Positions 23,090 to 32,148 of a stretch of 64,000 nucleotides of DNA are shown piece by piece (position 1 is the stretch's first letter; each line of letters starts with the position of its first letter). Source of the stretch: Pampus argenteus. Lineage: Eukaryota; Chordata; Actinopteri; Scombriformes; Stromateidae. The stretch covers positions 21,876,001 through 21,940,000 of the forward strand of contig CM072861.1 in NCBI GenBank assembly GCA_036937835.1, read 5' to 3'. A program made the position numbers and the translations under genes. A model generated the notes under the pieces. That model was not told where the DNA came from, ran no database searches, and saw nothing but the letters and a program-made list of their open reading frames with translations.

Positions 23090-24415
23090 CCGCAACAGTT
23101 TAACCCAAGAGTCTCTGTTACAACCATAAACACTGTTACGATCTGTAAATAACCCCCTCACCCCTCCCCTCCCCACTGTTACCCATTTGGGTTTTGATGC
23201 TGTTTGTGTATCATAGGTGTACAAATGAAAAATGACTTGAACAGAAAAGTTGAAGCTGTAGATAGTTGTAGCTGTTGACCCATCTGTGCTGCTTTTATTT
23301 ACTTGAGTGTAGAAACATTTAGAGGTTTTGACTGAAGGTAGCAACTCTTATTCTGTGAGAAGGGAGACCGTCGCAGCATTCAACTGCCATCCAAGTTTGT
23401 TTGCACTTCCGTTTGTTGAAGATAAAAAAACAAAACAAAAACAACAAAAAAAACAACCATTGTCACTACCATTTGTTGCCGATGCTTCGATGCTTTGTTT
23501 ACTTCCATTGAAATGATAAGAAATGTAATCATGGAGGCTTGTAATGCTTTACTTTTGTAAAGTTGGAGTACTGATGTTACTGTGCCTTCATTCTGCAGGA
23601 CTAGTGTAGTCAAGAAAAAGTAGGTGGCATTTAGTTAAAAAAATTTAAGATTTATGTATTTGTTTAAGAGAGAGGAAAAAAAAAAAAAAAACGTAATTGT
23701 TATGTGATGTTTACCTGGGGCTTTAGAAAAACTCTCCCATCCAGAGATACAGACATGAAACATAAAGGTTGTAACTTTGAGGGGAAAAAAAACAACTTGA
23801 CGCTTGTGATCATGTCTGCGTATCCACTTAATTTATTCTGGTCAAATGTTTTTATTTATGGATTTTTTTGTTGTTGTGTCAGTTTATTCCAGAAACAAGA
23901 CCAAAATGTGAAAACATAAATGACTCAGGAAGATAAACAAATGTTTTAATATATGAAATTGTCAAATAGAGAGTTGCTTGTACAAAAAGCTCTTGAGGCA
24001 GAATTCTTGTGGGCACATTATTATTTATTCAAACGCAAGCATGCTTAACTACTAACCACTGAAATGCTCCTTAGCAGTAGGCTACAGTCAGAACCATAGA
24101 TCGGCATGGTATTGCAGTATGGTCAGAACTTGCACACTGTAATACCATGCATATTTTACCTCACTTAACAGGTTTATGTTGGTATTAGAGGATATCTGAA
24201 GGTAATTATCTCCGTTTTAATATTATAGAAGTTTTTCCTGTGTATTTTTTCAAAGTGTTGTCATGTTAATGGATTTGTATCCTTCATCCATCAGTCCTGA
24301 CGCTGACGGTCACTTAGTCGGTTGATTGCCATTTGTATTTATTACTCCACCGTTATGATCACAGGCATTGTTCATCATTTTGTGAAAATAAAACATCTTT
24401 TCGTATTCAGCGTGC
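23090..24415 (+). other. acsl4: acsl4 3' UTR with hairpin and poly(A) signal
   Basis: The UTR runs to an AATAAA at 24387-24392, followed by a GT-rich stretch near 24411-24425 that fits a downstream cleavage element. It carries A-runs and a 15-bp hairpin (24104-24150). Confidence 0.75.
24104..24150 (+). other. acsl4: Perfectly pairable hairpin in the acsl4 3' UTR
   Basis: Arms GCATGGTATTGCAG (24104-24117) and CTGTAATACCATGC (24137-24150) pair throughout in RNA, with a single G-U wobble. The next pair (T118-A136) also forms. The loop is about 17-19 nt. Confidence 0.6.
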
Positions 24416-24439
24416 GTGTATGTGACATTTTTTTTAAAT

Positions 24440-24445
24440 TTTATT
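24440..24445 (-). terminator. nxt2: nxt2 poly(A) signal
   Basis: AATAAA on the minus strand, 74 bases after the nxt2 stop codon. It lies only about 50 bp from the plus-strand acsl4 poly(A) signal. Confidence 0.6.
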
Positions 24446-24518
24446 ATAAAAAATATACAAATAAACAAAACGGCATCTTCATGTTTCAAGATGAAAACTG
24501 CGTGAGAATGTTTCAGCC

Positions 24519-25805
24519 TCAGCTATTCCAGTCTTGAAAACGGAAACAGTCACTAGCGATCTTCCAAACGGGTTGGTCGTTGTTGGGTGAAGCCTGAGCT
24601 GTTAATAGAAAATTCTGGTTGAAGAATCGTTGTTTGTTCCCTTCAAACTTGACGATCCCGCCGGTCACCACGAGCAGTGTGGTCTGGCCTTGGGTTGCTT
24701 GTTCTGTCGATGTCAAAGAAAGAAAAAGATTGATGCTGGATTATGGACACCTTCACTGTATACGAACACCACATGTTTTTCACCCTTTAATTTGATATAC
24801 TTGACATTTTAATGCACCATATAGGGCATTTGAAGAACATCCACTTGAAATAGGTTTCGACCTGACGTAGCTCCACTAACCGTGAACTGGTTGACAATCT
24901 AGTGTATGAACTTGAAACTCGCTCGATGGCAGCGACTCAAAAAACTCCGCCAGGGCGTCCTGTCCTGACACAGCGTTTCCATTCCACACCAGGGTTGCCT
25001 TGTCCAGGTAGAGCCGGGTCAGGTTCTGAGACACAAGAGCCCAATATATCAAACACACAAAAACACTGATATTGATATATGAGAGAGAAATAATAATGGC
25101 ATGAATTTGATTGTTAAAATTAATGGTTTTTTTTGTTCCTTCAGTTGGATGTTTGAGCTTCGCTGTGCAGAATGAAGATGATGTTTGTCTGAAATATAGA
25201 TATATATATTTCTAAATTCTTTTAATATATTTTTTTAATAAGGGAGAACCAGTAGATAGTTTAAAAACTATATCAGACACAAATTATTATTATTCAAAGT
25301 GGAGTATTTAACATAGCCTGCATCTTGAGGGGATCTGTAAATAACATGTATTAATCAAGATATGCCTGGAGCAGGACTGTGTACAGAATAAACACATATA
25401 CTTGGCAGTGCTCTCTCTGGTGGACAAACTATGTGATTGAATTACATCGACCAAAACGCTGGCCATATCGATATGGCCAGGTGATACTTTACTATTCAGA
25501 GAATCACTCACCCGCCTTTTCTTATCCATGCAGTCATAATAAATGTTGACAAACTCTTCAGAATATCGGCATGACTGGTCAACATGAGTCCTGAAATCCT
25601 GCAGTGAAAAAAATCGGGATATTAAATGGTGCTCAAACAAATTCAGCAAATAAAAGTATCTGTTCGTGTAAAGCATGGCTGTGTTATAACGTACACATGC
25701 GCATATTGGAGGCTAGCTAACGTTAGCTAACAGAGCATTGCGTTATCCGGTTGGTTTCAGCGTTATATTGTCGCTTCAGTTGCTACTTACCAGCGTGGCT
25801 GCCAT
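24519..25805 (-). CDS. nxt2: NTF2-related export protein 2 (NXT2)
   Basis: NXT1/NXT2 (p15) pair with the NTF2-like domain of NXF1 (TAP) to export mRNA through nuclear pores. Four exons on the minus strand: 25805..25791, 25598..25512, 25025..24881, 24703..24519. They join in phase to 143 aa; the family is 140-142. The protein starts MAATLDFRTHVDQSC. It then carries AEFFESLPSSEFQVHTLDCQ, VKFEGNKQRFFNQNFLLTAQ and the family ending WKIASDCFRFQDWNS, which together cover the whole NTF2 fold. I choose NXT2 over NXT1 because its neighbours acsl4 and psmd10 are NXT2 neighbours on human Xq22-q23; the protein alone would fit either. The gene faces acsl4 tail to tail and shares its upstream region with psmd10. 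Confidence 0.93.
25714..25729. promoter_or_regulatory. 16-bp palindrome TAGCTAACGTTAGCTA in nxt2 intron 1
   Basis: A perfect palindrome about 61 bp downstream of the nxt2 first-exon donor. The same 16 bases occur in xiap intron 1 at 31051-31066. Confidence 0.5.
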
Positions 25806-26286
25806 TTCAACAAATATATGTTTCCTAACAACTCTGAACACTGCCACCAAAGGGGTTGTTTGGAGTATTTTTACTCATCAGTCTTCTTTCTTTTACTCGA
25901 TGATTTGGTAGCAGTGCCGTGTGTAGTACTTCCTGTGGTCAATAACTAGTCCTACCAAAATAAAATGCTTGTACTACAAATGCAATAAAATCCGACTTTT
26001 CAGTCACTTTATACATCTTCTAAAATTTCACTAACTCAAATATAATAATGATTGAATTAATAATCAGATAAAAACTACGTGGTAATCCAGTCTAACTGTA
26101 AGGCGAAGCCACTGATGGTATATTAGTTTGAAAAGATAAAGTCGACCAATGCGGAAGTAGAGTTCATAATTTCCTGAGTCATCGCTCCTTTGGTTCAAAT
26201 CTGAAAACAACGTAGAAACATCCACATTATAGGCTGTTATACGTTTTGTTTGGTGTTTAAAGTGTATTTATTTAATTTTTTTTGCA
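25806..26286. promoter_or_regulatory. Bidirectional promoter of nxt2 and psmd10
   Basis: The 481 bp between the two start codons must serve both divergent genes. On the psmd10 side CCAAT (26146-26150) stands beside an ETS core CGGAAGT (26152-26158). On the nxt2 side an ETS word in minus orientation (ACTTCCTG on plus) lies at 25928-25935. No TATA box is clear. Confidence 0.7.
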
Positions 26287-29200
26287 ATGGAGGGCTCTGT
26301 ATCAAACGTGGAAGTGTGTAATTTTGCTTACACGGGGCAGTTTGAGGATTTAAAACAGTGTATTCTGGCAGATAAAACGCTTGCCTGCAAAACGGACCAG
26401 GTAAGTAGCTGCTGGTGTATGACCCAGTAAAGTCCTAGGGGGGGAAATTTGTTTGTGTTATATCAAGTAAACTTTATTAACATTTTTTTTTTATTTTGTC
26501 TGTAATTTCAGGACCACAGAACTGCGCTGCACTGGGCTTGTTCTGCTGGCCACACCAACATTGTGGAGTTTCTGCTTGACCTGGGAGTTGAAGTCAATCT
26601 ACAAGATGATGTAATCCCACTGTTAAATGTTTTAATATGTCTAAAAGTAAAAGTACTACTAGGTGGTGATACAGTATTTAGTTGTCTAAGGTGGTGGAGG
26701 GATGACTATGCATATTGGAAAGGTACACCCTCCAATATAATGCAGTAATATAGCTAACTATTATTTTCATTATCAGTTCATCTGATGGTTGTTTTATTGA
26801 TTAATCAATTAATTGTTGGGGCTATAAAATGTGAAATTGTGAAAAAAACAACAACTTCATTTTCATTTATACATCACTGGGTGTTTGTATTATTTTGATC
26901 TGTCAAATAACTGATGGACACAATAATATTTTAGTGGTGAAATACAAAAACAAAATTAGACGCGTGCATACATTTGGGCACCCCAACAGAAAAATCCCAT
27001 CGATATTTAGTCGAACAGTCACCAGGCTTTCTATAGCGTGTAAAAAGTGTCTGGATTCTTCCTTATAAAACATCTCTAGTTCAGTCAGTAGTTCTAGTTT
27101 GATGGTTTCCGAGCGTGGACATCCCACTTCAAATCACCCCACAGATTTTCCATAATAAATCTGGGGACTTGGGATGACCATTCCACAACATTTATATTTC
27201 TTCCTCTGCATGAATGCCAAGATTTCCAATACCAGCACTCGTCACACAGCCCCACAGCGTGACAGAACCACCGAAATGTACTGTGGGTAACAAGTGTTTT
27301 TCTTGGAATACTGTGTTCTTCTGCCGCCATCCATAATGTCGTTTGTTATGCCCAAATAACAAAATCTTTGTTTCATCAGTCCACAGCATACCTCAAGTGA
27401 TTCCGTTTGTGGCGTGTGCTCAGAAAAGGCTGTTGGCTGGTTGTTGATCGATGCCCATTCTCTCCCTCCGTCGCCTTTAACACGTCGCTTTAACAAGAAC
27501 TGTGCCCGTAGCCTTCCATTAACTCACTATGTTCCTCACAGTGGAAACTGATGGCTGAAATCTCTGAAATAGCTTTTTGTAGCCTTGACCTAAATCATTA
27601 TGCTCAGTAATCTTTGTTTTCAGGTTATTCGAGAGTTGTTTTGAAGCCCCCATGTCGCCACAGGAGAGTCAAAGAGAAGACTTTGAAATTGGCCACCTTA
27701 AATATCTTTTACTAATGAGCATTCTCACAGCCTATTTCTAACCTTTGATTCTTTCACTCCTTGCAATCAAGGAACTTTTTGCCATTTTTCTTAGTGTTTT
27801 TAATGTAAACGTTTGTCAGGAGTGGTATGTCAGTGTTATACTGATATTAAATAAAATATATCACAATGTCTTGATGTAGAACGTGAACAGGTATGATATT
27901 CAGTTATCTCAAGGTAACCCAGTCCCTTCAGTTTTGTGAAACGTCTACATGTGATGTGTCATTTCTCAGGCTTCGTGGACCCCTCTTCACATTGCAGCGT
28001 CTGCAGGCAGAGAGGAAATAGTGAGATCTCTAATATCAAAAGGGGCACAGCTGAATTCAGTCAATCAAAACGGATGCACCCCTTTGCACTACGCTGCCTC
28101 AAAAGACAGATATGAGGTAAATGGCTGATAGTTTGATCTTCATGTTTGTAATTGTTTTATTTAATGTCTTTGAAGTAGCTCTATACATGTAAATTACATC
28201 TTATTCGTAATATGTTTTATTTCCAATATCTAGATCTATTAATTTTAGATATACTTTATATGCTTTGGGGTTTTTATATATTTTTGTAGCTTAGCTATTG
28301 CTTTTCCTCAGTTAAGGTAGAAGTATCACTTGGATAAAACATTTACTGCAAGATAACATGGCTATTAACTCCCACTTATTTAAAATGAACTAACTTTCTC
28401 CGCAGTGACTGTCTGTGTCGGTGAATATTAGGGAAAATATTCATCAACACACAGGAGCGTGATCATACATAGATGTACAGTATAAATACATTTCATAAAT
28501 GAAACGGTAAACATTTACATGTACTGTCTACATGCTGATGCAGAGGTGTTTTTATATTCTAGTTGAAGAATAATTATTCATTCATCGGTGGGATAACTGG
28601 GCCATGAAATCGGCTTTGTAGGAATAACTCATTTTGAACTACTTTTTAACATCAGGATATTATGTCCCCTGGATTGATATTAAAATATTGAATCATCAAC
28701 TAGTTCAGCTAATATTTTTCTAACCTTTGGGATTTGCTCTTGGTTATTTGATGGAAAAACAATATTGTTTTACAGTATTTAGAAGTGAGACAATTTGCTA
28801 GAAGGTACTCTACCCCTCTTTTGCTTATAGATCTGTTCAGGGGGGGAAATCTGCAATTAAACCTTTACTTAAATCGAAATCCAGCATTCAGAAACCCAGT
28901 GGTAGCACAATGCTTTACATAATTCAACCAAACCTCAGACTTACACACAACTTTATACAGTAGCTACTAATTCTATACTACATACTAGGTCTAAGTAGGT
29001 TTTGAGTATGTGCTTTGTTCATGTTATATTTCCAATATCTAGATCTATTTATTCTTACATATAGATTGCATTTACTATTTTAGCATTATCTCAGAATTGG
29101 TTCCCCTTTCATATATTGGCATTATCACGTCTGAACCGGAAACTACTTTAATGGGAAATGCCCATCAGTTCTCTTTTTTTTTTTTTTAAGGGTTTCTACT

Positions 29201-30082
29201 ACTAAAACCAAACCATATCCTACACACACACACACACACACACACATTGGTATCAGTCGTTTAGTCTTACTTTCTAAGCAGGGTGCAGAATTTCTCGTAT
29301 CCGTTGTCTTTCTGATACCAATGTGGAAGAAACTGAAAACGTGTATTTCATGTAAATGAAATTACTTCTCTAGTACCATGTAATGTAAAAAAAAACAACA
29401 CCTGACTTGTCAGTAACACAGTTCTCATTCTTTGTAGATTGCCCAACTGTTGCTGGAAAATGGAGCAGACCCCAACGCTAAAGACAAGTTGGAGTCCACC
29501 CCCCTTCACAGAGCGTCCGCCAAAGGCAACTACCGCCTGATCCAGCTGCTTCTCAAACAGAGTGCTTCAACCAACATCCAGGACTCACAGGGCAACACAG
29601 CACTGTATGTGTGTATTTAGCAGATACAACATTACATATACAGATGTAATAAAAAAAATTAGGCTAAAATAAACAAACACACACCCTTAAAGGGTTAGTG
29701 TAACCAAATTCAATACAAAAGCAAACATGTGTTTCCGTGTAATTTTGATGATATCATGCAGATAGTTTTATTTGCTTTGAATTTTTACCATAATGTAGAT
29801 AATCTATCTCTGTAGATAAGGTGGAATTTAGTATGTGTTACTTAGAATACTGTTGAAACTACATTAGAAAAGAAAAATTACAATTCTGAATGTTTTGGGG
29901 GTTTTTTTGTTTATGTTTTTTTAAACAGCCACTTGGCGTGTGACGAGGAGCGTGTGGAGGCAGCCAAGGTGCTGGTGGAACATGGTGCCAGCATCTACAT
30001 TGAGAACAAGGACGAAAAGACCCCCCTTCAAATAGCAAAGGGTGGTCTGGGCACCCTACTTCGCCGAATCGTGGAGGGATGA
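26287..30082 (+). CDS. psmd10: 26S proteasome non-ATPase subunit 10 (PSMD10, gankyrin)
   Basis: Gankyrin is an assembly chaperone of the proteasome 19S base that binds the Rpt3/PSMC4 C-domain. In mammals it also binds Rb, CDK4 and MDM2. Five exons: 26287-26400, 26512-26610, 27970-28116, 29438-29604, 29929-30082. They join in phase to 226 aa, the same length as human. The protein is a chain of ankyrin repeats: HRTALHWACSAGHTNIVEFL, SWTPLHIAASAGREEIVRSL, GCTPLHYAASKDRYEIAQLL, ESTPLHRASAKGNYRLIQLL, GNTALHLACDEERVEAAKVL and KTPLQIAKGGLG. These are six clear repeats, plus a capping helix pair at the start (VCNFAYTGQFEDLKQCILAD). It ends LLRRIVEG. Exon 5 is also open in a second frame, which runs on to 30278 but has no family resemblance. 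Intron 2 carries a dead Tc1-like element. Confidence 0.96.
26930..27830 (-). mobile_element. Degenerate Tc1-like DNA transposon in psmd10 intron 2
   Basis: Minus-strand fragments in several frames match the DDE part of Tc1-family transposases: LWTDETKILLFGHNKRHYGW (the first catalytic Asp lies in WTDET), GGSVTLWGC, NVVEWSSQVP and ENLWGDLKWDVHARKPSN. They are broken by frameshifts and stops, so no functional transposase remains. The ends are approximate; the left end may lie near GGGCACCCC at about 26970. It is inserted antisense to psmd10. Confidence 0.8.
29222..29247. repeat. (CA)13 microsatellite
   Basis: CA run in psmd10 intron 3. Confidence 0.9.
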
Positions 30083-30387
30083 TGCGTTTACTGACCCACA
30101 GGTCATGTTCCAGCTAGAATCCGCACCATCGGCGAGTTACATCATGAGACTTCTCATCCCTGTCGATCCTGTCAATTCGGCCTGTTGTGACTCAGTCAGT
30201 GAAGAGTGGAAGATGAGAGTGCAGCAGAATAGTGGGACTTTACTGCATCCTTTGTCTGCTCCTCAGATGGGGCATTGAAGCTGCTCAGACCTTACATTTC
30301 TGACCAAAAACACTCTTCTGCACTTAAAAGCGTTCTAACAGCGCAACCTGTTTTCTTAAAAGCTTGAATTGTTGCAAAAAATGACTA

Positions 30388-30393
30388 AATAAA
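30388..30393 (+). terminator. psmd10: psmd10 poly(A) signal
   Basis: AATAAA about 300 bases after the psmd10 stop codon. The psmd10 3' UTR is therefore taken as 30083 to about 30410. Confidence 0.65.
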
Positions 30394-30414
30394 AATCAGT
30401 GTTCAGCCTGTTAA

Positions 30415-30769
30415 TGAAGTAGTTTGGGATATGTTTTATTATTGGACATGAAAACTGTCTTTTAACTTATGGAGCAACACTGTTTCTGTATACGGTGTTT
30501 CCTCCAGATGTGTTATTTTATTCAAAGTATAGTTATAGTATACATTATGAAAGCACACACACAGGTTTCTGGCCGAGACAGATAAAAGTATCAGAGTTAA
30601 AACTTACAATATATATAACCAAGTCAAACCTGTCCTGCAACAGTCTATATGATTAATAATCAATACAGTAATAAAGGCAGTCATACTTTCTTTTATTTAT
30701 ATATACATATATAATTTTAGGGGTTTCACAGGTAAATCCCCACCTAAATTTCTTTTCCCCCGCCAAAAG
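30415..30769. other. Short intergenic gap psmd10-xiap
   Basis: About 350 bp, AT-rich, with CA and AT tracts. Nothing else was recognised. Confidence 0.6.
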
Positions 30770-30980
30770 TCCTGGCGTTGTTGACGTCACGAAGGTCAGG
30801 TGGGATGCGCGTAACCTATGTACGCATGGTGACGTCAATACGCCTCTTTCCCCCACTTCCTGAAATTGAGGTCACGTCAAATAAACTATTCTCTTTAATC
30901 AGTGGATTCATCCTGTCGGGGGGTGGTCTCACCAAAGAAATCTGTCTGAAATTAGAGACTGGAGAGGTGGACAATTAAAG
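30770..30980 (+). promoter_or_regulatory. xiap: xiap promoter and noncoding first exon with two consensus CREs
   Basis: Two perfect palindromic cAMP-response elements (TGACGTCA) lie at 30782-30789 and 30830-30837, 48 bp apart, with a related GTCACGTCA word near 30871. A noncoding exon ends at 30980 with AAAG|gtaata. The next exon begins at 32097. The start site is not fixed; if it lies above 30804, a 58-codon upstream ORF (30804-30978) would be in the leader. Confidence 0.65.
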
Positions 30981-31049
30981 GTAATACTGAAATGATTATA
31001 ATAAGTTGTTTTAAACTAACGCGATATAGAATAGCTAAGCTAAACGGTG

Positions 31050-31067
31050 CTAGCTAACGTTAGCTAG
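31050..31067. promoter_or_regulatory. 18-bp palindrome CTAGCTAACGTTAGCTAG in xiap intron 1
   Basis: A perfect palindrome 70 bp downstream of the xiap first-exon donor. Its inner 16 bases are identical to the palindrome in nxt2 intron 1. Confidence 0.5.
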
Positions 31068-32148
31068 TACGAAACAGTATTGCAGCTCAAGAGCACGGGT
31101 TCAAAGTTCAAACACTATGTTTCTTTTACACTTTAGCGTGTTTTTAAGATGCGTATATATGTCTACATTCGTCTAACAGCGGAACAAATGCAGTGTATGT
31201 GTCTGGTTAGTGAGGCGTCAACTGTCAGATACAAGCAGTGAGTCGGTTTACTTTCAACGGCGTCACCGACCAGAAATTATGTCGCTATTGTTTAACACAA
31301 AGCTGCACGACACTTCTAGAGTTTGCGGTGGGCCAGTTGCTACAGTCATATAAATGTGGAAAATATTACGTGTTTTTTTTGTGTGTGTGTGTGAGTGACT
31401 GCCTGCTGTTATCACGTGGTTAAACACTGCTGACTGCTACGAAACAAAACACAAACACTTTAATTAAGATCCAACAAATATCACATCATCGTGGATTTTA
31501 ACACCAATTTTTAGCTGAACTTTTCTGTTTTTTTGATGATTGGTTTCTTGGTACAGAAAATTGACACGTTGGGCAAGTTCAAAGATCACAATCGATCCAC
31601 ACAATAATCAAAATAGTTACTTAATGTACAAAGTTTCTAGTATAGTTGACCTGTAGCCTCCAATACAAATAGATTATTTTTCACTGCATAAGTTCTCCTG
31701 TAGCTGAGAAAACACTGGGCTATGTGACACCCTCTATGGAAAATATGCTTACTTTAATTATTATGCCACACCTTTATAATGCTGCCTTCTTTACTTGTAT
31801 ATCTTGTATTTTATCCTTGTATTTGATTATCAGTGTATACCTAATTGTCTAGTAGCTTCTTGGTATCATTTAGTATAGTGTGTGTTTATTGGATTGCAAG
31901 GGGGATAGCCTCTCTGCAATATTAGCAGTGTACTGGAATATCTGACGCTTCCATGTGACTACAGCGTTTCTACCTCTTAAAGGTACCGTCTAAGAGCCTA
32001 AGTCTGAAATTATTTAACCTTTTTTTTTTTAGTGCATTTACTTAATAAAATCATCTAATACATATATAACCTATATTTCCTTTGTTTTATCTGCAGGCAT
32101 TCTGTCCACTGAGTCAGTCCACTCAGCAGTTTCCTTCCTGGCGCTATC

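Noticed and set aside
30042..30278. Open frame overlapping the end of psmd10
   Set aside because: It is an out-of-frame reading of psmd10 exon 5 and its 3' UTR. The in-frame product ends properly at 30082 with the family length.
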